Counted from the stretch's first letter, positions 27,268 through 36,220 are shown. The stretch: DNA of 64,000 nt from Chlorogloeopsis sp038404745 (GCF_038404745.2 NZ_JAYKTT020000081.1:124001-188000), one strand, 5' to 3'. Notes: a model not told the origin generated them from the letters alone. Translations and numbers: made by a program.

Positions 27268-27598
27268 AGAAGACGCGGAGAGATTGAGACGCGGTGAGCA
27301 GTCCGTTGCGGTGAGTCCAGTCCCCGTCTTGGCGGTTCCCGTCACGTAGACGTGTAGCGGTGAATGGCGCAGTCTTGGCGGTTTCCGTCACGATTGCGAA
27401 CCCATGAACCCGAAGGGCTTCCCGTAAGGGTAGGGGAACTGGCGAACCCGGAGGGAGGTTCCCTCCGTTGTAGGCGGAACGCCTTCCCGTAGGGTAGGAA
27501 CTGCGTAGACGCCTGAAAGGCGGCTTCTCGTAGAGTACCCGGAGGGTGACGCGGAGAAATTATCAAATATATTCCCCGTGTCTCCGTGTCCTCTTCGC
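27268..27598. repeat. GC-rich interspersed repeat mosaic
   Basis: This gap is a patchwork of short units: two copies close to gtcttggcggttcccgtcacg, two of cttcccgtaagggtagg type, and gggaggttccctccgttg. The 19-base unit at 27416-27434 is the exact reverse complement of 14238-14256. It lies between convergent genes and I see no gene in it. Confidence 0.65.
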
Positions 27599-28474
27599 CT
27601 ACAGCCGTGACTGCGTTTCCTTATTTTCTAATCCTTCGCGAGAGTGATCGAGACGTAATTCATCCTTTGGCTCAAAGCGCAACCAGAATGGAGTTTCTTT
27701 GCCAACTGCTCCTTTAGCAACAGTGACACCACCATCAGCTAGCCACAATGCACCTGTTACGTAGCTAGCTTCATCAGAGGCTATGAAAGCGTAGACGTTT
27801 GCCATTTCTTCACTTGTACCGCGTCTTCCCATAGGTGTGGCTTGAATCAGAGTCTTTTCCATCTCCGCATTCATTGACCCTTCTTCTTTATGTGTCCAAG
27901 CGGTATCAATTGCGCCAGGGCATACACAGTTAGCTCGAACGCCGTGTTTGGCTTGCTCAACAGCAACACCTTTCATAAACGAATGCATCCAGCCTTTCGT
28001 ACCGCCGTATGGCGTATTATATGCTAAACCATTAAAGCCTGCTTCCGAACCAGCCGAGACGATGTTACCCCGTGTTTTTTGTAGGTGTGGCAGTGCGTAT
28101 TTTGTCATCAAGAATGCTGAACGGAGATTCATGCGGATGGTTTCATCAAATACCTCAATCGGGTAGTCCTGAGTTTCGGCTGTGGCAAGAAATACTCCAG
28201 CGTTATTAATTAGAATATCCAACTTACCGTAGGCGTTGAGTGCTGTTTGCACGCAGTTTTGAGCATGAAATTCTTGGGAAACATCACCTGCATAAGTGAT
28301 CGCTTTGCCGCCATAATGTTTTATTTTTTGCACTACATCTTCTATTGGATCGTCTGGTAGTCCATTGACAACAACTGAAGCACCTTCTTTGGCAAATTTA
28401 TGGGCAATGGCTTCTCCAATACCAGTACCAGCACCCGTGATAATAGCCACTTTGCCTTCTAAACGTCTATCCAT
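27599..28474 (-). CDS. Short-chain dehydrogenase/reductase (SDR)
   Basis: The 291-residue classical SDR has the cofactor loop ITGAGTGIGEAIAHKF (TGxxxGIG), NNAG, a catalytic Ser near SAGSEAG, and YNTPYGGTKGW containing the YxxxK pattern. The C-terminus has the usual SYVTGALWLADGG. It oxidises or reduces an alcohol or carbonyl with NAD(P); the substrate is unknown. I chose the ATG at 28474, with AAGGG about 8 bases upstream, over a GTG at 28483. It sits in the stress island opposite the carotenoid protein gene. Confidence 0.92.
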   Translation of the reverse strand: MDRRLEGKVAIITGAGTGIGEAIAHKFAKEGASVVVNGLPDDPIEDVVQKIKHYGGKAITYAGDVSQEFHAQNCVQTALNAYGKLDILINNAGVFLATAETQDYPIEVFDETIRMNLRSAFLMTKYALPHLQKTRGNIVSAGSEAGFNGLAYNTPYGGTKGWMHSFMKGVAVEQAKHGVRANCVCPGAIDTAWTHKEEGSMNAEMEKTLIQATPMGRRGTSEEMANVYAFIASDEASYVTGALWLADGGVTVAKGAVGKETPFWLRFEPKDELRLDHSREGLENKETQSRL

Positions 28475-28674
28475 CTTTTTCACCCTTATGAATATTTAAC
28501 TACTAGTGTGTGATTGCTGATAGCTAATTGTTCACTCGCATTAGCCGTTTTCATTTTTCAATTGTTCTTCTCTTTGATTGAGATACATCTGTCTTCAGTA
28601 GGGTTCGATTCCAAAGTCTACTTTGATAACTTTGCTAGTGGAGTTGATTAATGTAATTGCAATCGGAGTTTATA

Positions 28675-29166
28675 ATGACATTCACTCAATCTAACGATCC
28701 AAATCTTCGTGAACACGTACAAGCTTTTCAAAGTTTACCTGTAGATGAACAGCTTGCATTATTCTGGTTTATCTACAAAGAGATGGGTGATTCTATTACT
28801 CCTGCTGCTCCTGGTGCTAGTACAGTTTCTCCAGAAGTTGCTGAAGGTTTATTCAATCAAGTTAAGGAACTATCTCACGAAGAACAACTACAACTTCAGC
28901 GAGACTTAATTAATAAAGTAGATAATCAATTAGCTCGTGAGTATGGCTCTTTTAGCGATACTACAAAACTGCTATTTTGGTATCGCCTTGCTCAAGGAAT
29001 GGAAAACTCTACAATTATCCCAATGCCTGCTAATTACGAGCTTTCCTCACAAGCTCAAGAGCTTTTTAACAAGATTAAACAATTAGATTTTGGTCAACAA
29101 ATTACTCTTTTCCGTGACTACGTGTCGCCAATGGGCGCTCAACCAAAAGCAGGCGCCGAAATTTAA
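28675..29166 (+). CDS. Helical carotenoid protein (OCP N-terminal domain)
   Basis: The 163-residue protein is a stand-alone OCP N-terminal domain: two four-helix parts with repeated motifs VDEQLALFWFIYKEMGDSI and TTKLLFWYRLAQGM. The C-terminal NTF2-like domain of OCP is absent, so it fits the HCP class that binds a keto-carotenoid and quenches singlet oxygen or excess phycobilisome energy. I chose the ATG at 28675, with GGAG upstream, over a start at 28657. A strong terminator follows. HCP genes in cyanobacteria usually occur as several paralogs; only one is in this window. Confidence 0.93.
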   Translation: MTFTQSNDPNLREHVQAFQSLPVDEQLALFWFIYKEMGDSITPAAPGASTVSPEVAEGLFNQVKELSHEEQLQLQRDLINKVDNQLAREYGSFSDTTKLLFWYRLAQGMENSTIIPMPANYELSSQAQELFNKIKQLDFGQQITLFRDYVSPMGAQPKAGAEI

Positions 29167-29225
29167 ATATCCTCGCTGAAGTTGTAATTTTTCTGATTAC
29201 TAAACTCGACAATCTAAAGATATTA

Positions 29226-29267
29226 AATACAGGGATAAACTTAGGTTTATTCCCTGTATTATCTTTT
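29226..29267 (+). terminator. Rho-independent terminator of the carotenoid protein gene
   Basis: The stem aatacagggataaac pairs with gtttattccctgtatt (one bulge) around a TTAG loop and is followed by atctttt. It lies 60 bases after the stop. Confidence 0.85.
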
Positions 29268-29342
29268 AAAAAAGCTGATACTATTGATTGAGCAGAGAAA
29301 CTCATCGAAAAAGCGATCGCTGACTATAAATAAGACAATAAA

Positions 29343-29535
29343 TATAGGAATCCGGTTTATTCCTGAAAAAATTAAGTATTTGTAGGGGAGGCAGTTTGCA
29401 GTGTAGATTTTCTTCCCACAAAACTGCCGTTGTGTTATGACTTTAGTCTCACGCACCTAAACTTTGAAAAAGTGCGTTAAGCTCCACTATCAGCCAGCCT
29501 ACGTGTTTTTCAAAAATCAAATATGAGTCCCATAG
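29343..29535. mobile_element. MITE-like element, family A copy 1
   Basis: This 193-base unit has ends tataggaatccggttt and (reverse complement of the right end) ctatgggactcatattt. The interior on the minus strand includes gatttttgaaaaacacgtag and gagactaaagtcataacaca, both also found in the copy at 36083-36220. A smaller hairpin unit (ggcagttt with aaactgcc) sits inside it. No transposase is encoded. Confidence 0.75.
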
Positions 29536-29544
29536 TCAATTAAT

Positions 29545-30462
29545 TTAATCGGAACTAATTTCATTAATAAATGGCGATATCGCACTTACAAACTCAGTGG
29601 TAGACTCATAAGGTAAAACATTTCTACCGGGAGCTTTTTTCACACTAGCTTGAGGTAAAGCTGTGAGATAGTCAGCCAACCACTCGTCTGCTGTAAGTTC
29701 TTTTCCTTCTTGGGAAATACTCGATACGTTTTCACCCACAACTACCAATGCTGGTTGCTTGATGCAGACAACTGCACTACTGTAATCCTTTAACCAAAAG
29801 CCAGCCAAAAAAGAAAAAACTGCATAGCGACTGGCAATATCTTCTGCACCCGTGCGTAAAGTATTTAACCATTCTGCATCAACACTATTGGCAGATTCAA
29901 ATAGCTGTTTAATTGAAAAATTACGCAAAAACTTCTCCCTGCGGGCATAGCGATAAAAAAGATGACCTAAAGGAGAATTTAAAAGGTTCCAAACACCTTT
30001 CTTTTGCCATTCTGGTGCTTCTTTCTGAATTAAAGGCCAAGCAGGAGGAGTAGCAATTACTAATCCAGCAATTAAATTTGGTTCTTTTTTAACTAATTCG
30101 ATTGCAACTGCAAATAAAGCACCTTGGACTACGACAATAACAGGTTTTTGAACTACTGTTTGTACAAAGTGTCGTAACTGTTCAGCCCAATCACCTGGAG
30201 TACAAGCTACGTGGGGTTTATCGCTCTCGCCACAACCGAGTAAATCAGGATTATAAATTTGATTGCTATTTCCTTGTTGATACCATTCCCGACAAAAGCG
30301 TTGCCAAAATTGTCTTGATAAACCAACCCCAACAGGATGAATTAATAGTAAAGGAATACTCTGAGAAGTAGAATTTATTGGTTTAAAAACTTCATATGCA
30401 CAACGATAATTATGCCAGGTATAAAACTGGGTAAAAGATGCTGATTTATCTTGAGTAATCAT
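29545..30462 (-). CDS. Alpha/beta-hydrolase-fold protein lacking the usual nucleophile
   Basis: The 305-residue protein has the alpha/beta-hydrolase order: LLLIHPVGVGLS (oxyanion region), a DLLGCGESDKP loop, the nucleophile elbow and a late QPALVVVGENV strand. The elbow reads VVQGALFAVA, so Ala115 takes the place of the usual Ser in GxSxG. It may bind a small molecule without hydrolysing it, or use another residue. It lies alone on the minus strand, between a MITE and an SDR gene of the same strand about 80 bases upstream. Confidence 0.8.
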   Translation of the reverse strand: MITQDKSASFTQFYTWHNYRCAYEVFKPINSTSQSIPLLLIHPVGVGLSRQFWQRFCREWYQQGNSNQIYNPDLLGCGESDKPHVACTPGDWAEQLRHFVQTVVQKPVIVVVQGALFAVAIELVKKEPNLIAGLVIATPPAWPLIQKEAPEWQKKGVWNLLNSPLGHLFYRYARREKFLRNFSIKQLFESANSVDAEWLNTLRTGAEDIASRYAVFSFLAGFWLKDYSSAVVCIKQPALVVVGENVSSISQEGKELTADEWLADYLTALPQASVKKAPGRNVLPYESTTEFVSAISPFINEISSD

Positions 30463-30541
30463 AGAAATATTTGAAAAACAACCGTCATTGTTATCTTAAA
30501 GAAAAGCAGAAAATTTCTACATAATCTCTAAGCCTCGATGA

Positions 30542-31369
30542 CTAGCTAAAAATCATTTGTGGATAAACAAACTTGTAGCCCGCTTCTTTTATTTTTTTAT
30601 TTGACACTTTAGCATTATAGGAACGCTTACTGCTTAGGGAAGAATCCCATTTAACTTTGGGTAGATTATGGATTTCGCATATGCGGTTAGCAATTTCACC
30701 ATTTGTGAGATTGTCATCATCCACAAGATTGTAAATACCTTGAAAGCGGTGACGACGCGCAAACTCGCTTGCAGCAACAATGTCCTCAAGATGAATCCAG
30801 TTGGCTGGTTCTTCACCACTGCCTGGGCGAGTTGTACCAGCAAGTCGCTGATATATTTTTATCAGTTCTCGACGAGGGCCGTAAATTCCGCCCAAGCGTA
30901 GGATACAAACGCGGAGATTTTCACTAGATGCCGAAAGCAATACTTGCTCAGTCTCATTAAGAATTTTTCCACTAGGGGTTATTGGTGCAACTGGCGTTTC
31001 TTCATCTACCAAAGCGCCGTGTTGTTCACCGTATACAGAACAACTACTTGTGTATATAAGTTGCTGAACGCTTGGTGTCTGCTTTAAGGCTGAAACTAAA
31101 GTTTGGGCAGTCTGTAAATAAGTTTCTTCGTAGGTGCCACTTCCCTTTGTACCTACACTTAAAAGTACAGCATCTTGATTTTTTAAGACTGATTTTACCC
31201 CTTCCAAGTCACTTCCTTGGACTGTTACAACTCGTTGAGCTAGTGATTGTAATTCTGGCACTCTTTCAGGAGTTGTTGTGGTTGCAGTAACAACTAAAGT
31301 CATCTTTTGTTGCCAATGGTGAGCAACAGCAGAACCAACATAACCACAACCAATGATTGCAACGTTCAT
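30542..31369 (-). CDS. Atypical/extended SDR, NAD(P)-binding epimerase-like
   Basis: The 275-residue protein starts MNVAIIGCGYVGSAVAHHW, a GxGxxG Rossmann motif at the extreme N-terminus, and has LIYTSSCSVYGEQHG and ILRLGGIYGPRRELI, as in YeeZ-type and epimerase-like SDRs. The usual YxxxK after the VYG strand is not clear (PSGKILNETE), so catalysis is uncertain. It precedes the hydrolase-fold gene on the same strand by 79 bases and the two may share a transcript. Confidence 0.82.
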   Translation of the reverse strand: MNVAIIGCGYVGSAVAHHWQQKMTLVVTATTTTPERVPELQSLAQRVVTVQGSDLEGVKSVLKNQDAVLLSVGTKGSGTYEETYLQTAQTLVSALKQTPSVQQLIYTSSCSVYGEQHGALVDEETPVAPITPSGKILNETEQVLLSASSENLRVCILRLGGIYGPRRELIKIYQRLAGTTRPGSGEEPANWIHLEDIVAASEFARRHRFQGIYNLVDDDNLTNGEIANRICEIHNLPKVKWDSSLSSKRSYNAKVSNKKIKEAGYKFVYPQMIFS

Positions 31370-31582
31370 GGGAATTTATACAAAAAAATAAGGATATTTA
31401 GTAGAGATGTGAGTGGCACGTCTCTACAATTAACCATTATCCTTGTTTGCCTTGCTAAGTTGGTTTAACACTTGGGTTTATAGGTTGGTGGACATAATTA
31501 GACATAAAATGCTTATCGCCAAAAACTAGACAGATAAGTTTTTCCCTCCTGCCATCTGCCTCCTGCTTTCTACTTATTTTCT

Positions 31583-31846
31583 CTAGGCAGCTTCCCGTAG
31601 TTGTGGCTTTTCATTTACCTCTGGAACATTCAAAGATAATTGTTCAGCCTGAGGCACTGCTGCTTGCTCTAAAACTTGTATTTCGATATTCACACTTATC
31701 AAATAATTGCCTGTATTAGCACCGACTGCTTCAGCAACTAATTTCGCCAGATCTGGGCGCTTGGCAGTCAATGGATCGCGCAAGATACAGCGATCCCAAT
31801 CGTGCTTGGCAGTCGGATTGAGGCTAAGAATATAGTGCTTTTTCAT
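31583..31846 (-). CDS. Small protein of unknown function, possible SOS gene
   Basis: The 87-residue protein begins MKKHYILSLNPTAKHDWDRC and has RDPLTAKRPDLAKLVAEAVG. The C-terminal third is rich in Glu, Gln and Pro. No domain was recognised. There is no signal peptide or membrane span. A perfect match to the cyanobacterial LexA consensus lies 91 bases upstream of its start, so it may be induced by DNA damage (inference). It is transcribed alone. Confidence 0.66.
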   Translation of the reverse strand: MKKHYILSLNPTAKHDWDRCILRDPLTAKRPDLAKLVAEAVGANTGNYLISVNIEIQVLEQAAVPQAEQLSLNVPEVNEKPQLREAA

Positions 31847-31936
31847 AGAACAGAACCCTTGAATCCATCTTCGAGAGGACTGTCACAAAGCCTGCTCAAG
31901 TATAAAGCGGCTTTGTGAACGCTACTTTTTTAGTAT

Positions 31937-31950
31937 AGTACAAAAGTACT
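31937..31950 (-). promoter_or_regulatory. Candidate LexA box
   Basis: AGTACAAAAGTACT fits the published cyanobacterial LexA consensus RGTACNNNDGTWCB at every position and is itself a near-perfect dyad (extended to ATAGTAC with GTACTAT). It lies 91 bases upstream of the ATG of the 87-residue gene at 31583-31846. Confidence 0.6.
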
Positions 31951-32098
31951 ATTAAATAGTAAGATAGTGGTTAGTGGATGGTGGGACAATGAATTGATGG
32001 CACTATATCCTGTGGGAAGGGCTACGCCCTACGATTGATAGAGCTAGAGGCTTTCATGGGTAATTGCTCATAGTCCAAGAATGAAAGTAAGCTTTAAA

Positions 32099-33718
32099 CT
32101 AATTTGTCTTTCCATCAGCTTGAGATTTGAGCAAGTGAACATCATTTACCCAGACAGCTTGCTGCGGCACAGGAATGGCAATTCCGGCTTTGTCGAAGGC
32201 GACTTTCAATCGGCGCCGAAATTCGCGTGCCACATCCCATTGTTTGAGTGGCTGTGTTTTAATCCACACACGAATTAATAAACCGCGATCGCCAAAATTA
32301 TCTATTCCTAAAACTTGCGGTGTTTCTACAATTGGAAGTTGCCATTGCGGATCTTGATCCATTTCTAGGGCAACAGTCTTAATTAATTGCAAAGCTTCGT
32401 CAATATCGGCTTCGTAAGCAACCGGAATAGTTAAATCGGCTCTCGACCAACGACTAGAAAGATTAGCAACTATTTTAATTTCACTGTTGGGGATAGTAAT
32501 TAAGCGTCCTTCCGAATCTCGAACTTGGGTCATGCGCAGATTCAAATTTTCTACCAAACCTCCCACATTTCCCACATTAATAACATCACCTAGCGCGTAC
32601 TGGTCTTCTAAGATGATCAGAAAACCGTTAATTGCATCTTTAATTAAGCTTTGGGAAGCCAAAGATATTGCTACACCCACCAAACCAGCACCCGCTAGCA
32701 ATGGAACAATATCTATACCCAAAGAAATGAGAGCAAATAAAGTACCAACTCCCAATAAAGCAACACCAACAATACCTTTTGTGACACCAGAAATGGTAGA
32801 AACTCGTAACTGCAACCTTTCAGAACTTTCTGGAGTTAGTAGCGCACTACTACTGACAAAAGCAGAAGTGAAGCGATCAATCAGGGCATAGCTAAGACGG
32901 ATAGCTACATAAGTTCCAATTCCCACACCAGCCAATTTTATAGGAATTTGTAAACCGATGAAAATTCCTAATTGTAGCGATCGCGTATAGGGAAATAAAC
33001 CAAGTATGAAGAATGTACTACCTCCCCAAAGCATCGTTTGAGCTAGCTGATGCAGCCGTCTTTTTACTTCTTCAAGATGTCGATGATGCTGTTGATTGAG
33101 CTGGGAAGTAATCGGTTTAGCTGCGGTTGAAGTCGGGGAGGCTAGCTGTAGTGAATGCCGTTTTGAGCGTTGCCGCCACTGATAAAGCCCCCAACTGATG
33201 ACGATCACGCCGAGTCCAGTTGTGGTAGCAATTACGCCTTGGCTAAGTATAAACTCAGTGCGTCGTTCTTGTCTCGCCTGTTTTAAATCTTCCTTTAAAA
33301 TTTCGGAGATTTGATTCGCCGCCGTTAAAGGATCTACCTGTCGCAGATTAGCATCTTGGGCAGTAACGGTCATTAAATATTGATTATTAACTGTGATGAC
33401 TGGTAGTCCATTGTTCGGTTCGATGTCTACATTGACTTCCTCAGAAGAGGAATCCAAGTAATTTTGGGTAGCTCTGTACAAATTACTCTGAATACTCTCC
33501 AAACGCTCCGTAAAGTTCGCTCTTGGTGCGGATACCTGAAACAAGCGCCTACCATCCAAATAAACCCATCCTGTAACTATTCTGCCTTCTGGATCGGCAG
33601 ATCTTAAAGTAGGTGGTTGCAGGTTAGGGAAAAAAGGAAACTGCGCTGTAGCTTTTGGCATTACTCCAATAGTTATCACCATTGAAGAAAAAGCGATCGC
33701 TACAAATTTAAAGCGCAA
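32099..33718 (-). CDS. MscS-family mechanosensitive channel
   Basis: The 539-residue protein has a signal-like N-terminus ending near ATAQF, a periplasmic domain (about 25-150), and several membrane spans. It then has the pore and beta domain: LLAGAGLVGVAISLASQSLI (Gly/Ala-packed pore helix), INGFLIILEDQYALGDVINV and VGGLVENLNLRMTQVRDSEG. It opens under membrane tension to release solutes after osmotic downshock. The start is TTG, supported by AAGGAGGT 5 bases upstream (33724-33731). Confidence 0.93.
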   Translation of the reverse strand: MRFKFVAIAFSSMVITIGVMPKATAQFPFFPNLQPPTLRSADPEGRIVTGWVYLDGRRLFQVSAPRANFTERLESIQSNLYRATQNYLDSSSEEVNVDIEPNNGLPVITVNNQYLMTVTAQDANLRQVDPLTAANQISEILKEDLKQARQERRTEFILSQGVIATTTGLGVIVISWGLYQWRQRSKRHSLQLASPTSTAAKPITSQLNQQHHRHLEEVKRRLHQLAQTMLWGGSTFFILGLFPYTRSLQLGIFIGLQIPIKLAGVGIGTYVAIRLSYALIDRFTSAFVSSSALLTPESSERLQLRVSTISGVTKGIVGVALLGVGTLFALISLGIDIVPLLAGAGLVGVAISLASQSLIKDAINGFLIILEDQYALGDVINVGNVGGLVENLNLRMTQVRDSEGRLITIPNSEIKIVANLSSRWSRADLTIPVAYEADIDEALQLIKTVALEMDQDPQWQLPIVETPQVLGIDNFGDRGLLIRVWIKTQPLKQWDVAREFRRRLKVAFDKAGIAIPVPQQAVWVNDVHLLKSQADGKTN

Positions 33719-33723
33719 TTGAC

Positions 33724-33731
33724 ACCTCCTT
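33724..33731 (-). promoter_or_regulatory. Strong ribosome site before a TTG start
   Basis: AAGGAGGT on the minus strand, 5 bases before TTG at 33718, fixes the start of the MscS gene at a non-ATG codon. Confidence 0.8.
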
Positions 33732-33744
33732 GCTCTTTACAATA

Positions 33745-33880
33745 CTGGGGACTGGGGATAGGGGACACGGGGACAACCAGACGCGGGGACGCGGGGAAAG
33801 AGGTGATCTGGAAAGGGAGAAGACGTGAGTCACGATCCTTCTCCTTGTCCTCATTTCTCTGGGCGTCGCCGCATCTCCTA
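33745..33880. repeat. Purine/pyrimidine hairpin repeat (family D, copy 2)
   Basis: This repeats the core of the 16125 element: gggagaagacgtgagtcacg followed by atccttctccttgtcc. It lies just upstream of the MscS gene. Family members differ mainly in the length of the G-rich arm. Confidence 0.65.
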
Positions 33881-33918
33881 GTCTTCGCGTCAATTATTCC
33901 CCGATGCCCCCATCTTTG

Positions 33919-34268
33919 TTAGTCCTTTTCGAGCCATGCTGGCAAACAATTTAAGTAATTGTACCTGTCCATAGTCAAGTGTCTGTTGGTCTTGACTTTA
34001 GAAAAAGTTATTAAATTTTTCTAAATCATCAAGATTATCAAGCAATTTTTGTAGGGTGGGTACTACCTAACTTTCCTCAAACCCTTATTTTGACGTTGGT
34101 AATAGTACACACTTTACGGTTCGCTAATAATCCAGTCTCTTCCCTCTACCTTAAAGATGAATTTTAAGAAAGAAGCTTAAATCTTAGCTGAGTTTGCCAG
34201 TCTTAGAATAATCTAGTAGAGTGCGTAAGCATTTACGCTAATTTTTTACTTTTTTGAGGAACTATTTG
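33919..34268. other. Spacer upstream of ahcY with two inverted repeats
   Basis: The 350-base stretch has no gene. AGTCAAG/CTTGACT (33973-33997) and TTTAGAAAAA/TTTTTCTAAA (33997-34025) are perfect inverted repeats lying side by side. The second could end transcription. The promoter of ahcY should lie in the right half. Confidence 0.45.
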
Positions 34269-35546
34269 ATGACTGCAACATCTCCCCGATTAAAGCACGA
34301 GGTTAAAGACCTCGCCCTAGCTCCCTTGGGAAGACAGCGCATTGAATGGGCTGGACGCGAGATGCCTGTTTTGCGGCAAATTCGCGATCGCTTTGCTCAA
34401 GAAAAACCCTTTGCGGGTATTCGTCTTGTTGCTTGCTGTCATGTCACAACAGAAACAGCAAATCTAGCAATTGCTCTCAAAGCTGGTGGCGCAGACGCCG
34501 TATTAATTGCCAGCAATCCCCTTTCCACTCAAGATGACGTAGCTGCTTGTCTCGTTACCGATTATGAAATTCCCGTCTTTGCCATCAAAGGTGAAGATAA
34601 CGAAACTTACAGCCGCCACGTCCAAATCGCTCTAGATCACCGTCCCAACATTATTATTGATGACGGTTGTGATGTGGTTGCTACCCTAGTCAAAGAACGC
34701 CAGCAGCAACTCGCTGATATCATCGGCACCACCGAAGAAACCACCACGGGAATTGTTCGGCTACGTGCCATGTTCAAAGATGGTGTTCTCACCTTCCCGG
34801 CTATTAACGTCAACGACGCTGATACCAAGCACTTTTTTGACAACCGCTACGGTACAGGACAATCTACACTCGACGGGATTATCCGCGCTACAAATATCCT
34901 ACTGGCTGGCAAAACCGTTGTGGTTGTAGGTTACGGTTGGTGTGGTAAAGGTACTGCCCTGCGTGCACGGGGACTTGGTGCTAATGTAATTGTCACCGAA
35001 ATTGACCCCATCAAAGCAATTGAAGCAGTGATGGATGGTTTCCGCGTCCTACCAATGGCAGAAGCCGCACCATTAGGTGATTTATTTATCACAGTTACTG
35101 GTAACAAGCACGTAATTCGCGGCGAACACTTCGACGTGATGAAAGACGGTGCAATTGTTTGTAATTCCGGTCACTTTGATATCGAAATTGACCTTGTTGC
35201 TCTAGGTGATAAAGCTAAGGAAGTAAAAACAGTACGTCCTTTTACTGAAGAATATCGCCTAAAAAATGGTAAATCAGTTGTAGTTCTTGGCGAAGGGCGC
35301 TTAATTAACCTTGCTGCTGCTGAAGGACATCCTAGTGCAGTGATGGATATGAGCTTTGCTAACCAGGCCCTTGGTTGCGAATACCTAATCAAGAATAAGG
35401 GTAAATTGGAACCCGGTATTCATGCAATTCCTACAGAAGTAGATCAAGAAATTGCACGCTTGAAATTGCAGGCAATGGGAATTAAAGTTGACACCCTGAC
35501 GCCAGAGCAAATCGAGTACATGAACTCTTGGACTTCTGGCACCTAA
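34269..35546 (+). CDS. ahcY: Adenosylhomocysteinase
   Basis: The 425-residue protein breaks S-adenosylhomocysteine into adenosine and homocysteine in the methyl cycle, with tightly bound NAD. Visible are LVACCHVTTETANLAIALKA (substrate region), VVVGYGWCGKGTALRARGLG (NAD loop), and the ending QALGCEYLIKN and GVKVDTLTP-like tail. I chose the ATG at 34269, with GAGGA upstream; the ORF extends five codons further to a TTG. It is a single gene with a clear terminator. Confidence 0.97.
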   Translation: MTATSPRLKHEVKDLALAPLGRQRIEWAGREMPVLRQIRDRFAQEKPFAGIRLVACCHVTTETANLAIALKAGGADAVLIASNPLSTQDDVAACLVTDYEIPVFAIKGEDNETYSRHVQIALDHRPNIIIDDGCDVVATLVKERQQQLADIIGTTEETTTGIVRLRAMFKDGVLTFPAINVNDADTKHFFDNRYGTGQSTLDGIIRATNILLAGKTVVVVGYGWCGKGTALRARGLGANVIVTEIDPIKAIEAVMDGFRVLPMAEAAPLGDLFITVTGNKHVIRGEHFDVMKDGAIVCNSGHFDIEIDLVALGDKAKEVKTVRPFTEEYRLKNGKSVVVLGEGRLINLAAAEGHPSAVMDMSFANQALGCEYLIKNKGKLEPGIHAIPTEVDQEIARLKLQAMGIKVDTLTPEQIEYMNSWTSGT

Positions 35547-35621
35547 TCTTTACCGAGAATTTAATTACGGCAATAGGATAAAAGCTTAAGCTAGAACTAG
35601 GTTTTCTAAGGCTATTGCCTT

Positions 35622-35651
35622 GGGATAGGTTAATCGCCTATCCCTTTTTCT
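35622..35651 (+). terminator. Rho-independent terminator of ahcY
   Basis: GGGATAGG pairs perfectly with CCTATCCC around a 7-base loop, followed by TTTTTCT. It lies about 75 bases after the ahcY stop. Confidence 0.88.
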
Positions 35652-35659
35652 ATTTGATT

Positions 35660-36082
35660 ACATTTAGTCTGATCAGGCGAATAAATTTATAGTAATTCAA
35701 TTATTTTGAAGATATAACTTGGTAGGGGTTTGAGGTTTGTATTTGTGCGAACTAAAATCATAAACTGCACACTGGGAAATGGCTAATTTCAATTCATCAA
35801 TGATATAGCAGCATATTAGCCATATTTACACTTAGAAATGATTCATAAACTAAACCTCAAATTGTAGAGTTTTTAAGCATTGTTTGAATGTACTGTATTT
35901 ATTGGTGTGTTACTATACTTATTTCAAAACTTTGTTCATAGTGATAAAAATAGTTTTGCTTGGGAATACTGAAAATCAGGCTTTAAGATACTCAATCAAA
36001 GCAATTTTGGAACATTTGTGACTCAAGAGAGATAAATTGGCTATTTTAATATATAGTATGCATACCTTCATAACATCACAGC
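35660..36082. other. Gene-free AT-rich spacer
   Basis: No coding frame, RNA or clear repeat was recognised between the ahcY terminator and the family A element. Confidence 0.5.
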
Positions 36083-36220
36083 TATAGGACTCAGATTTGA
36101 TTTTTGAAAAACACGTAGGGTGTTTTGTCGCGAAGCATAACGCACCGTTTTCAAGGGTTGGGTGCGAGACTAAAGTCATAACACACTTAATTTATTCAGT
36201 AATCAAATCGGATTCCCATA
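36083..36220. mobile_element. MITE-like element, family A copy 2
   Basis: This 138-base unit starts tataggactcagatttgatt and ends, read in reverse complement, tatgggaatccgatttgatt. Its interior shares ttgaaaaacacgtagg and gagactaaagtcataacaca with the copy at 29343-29535 (opposite orientation). The ends lie at TA dinucleotides. Its right end touches a histidine-kinase relic. Confidence 0.75.
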
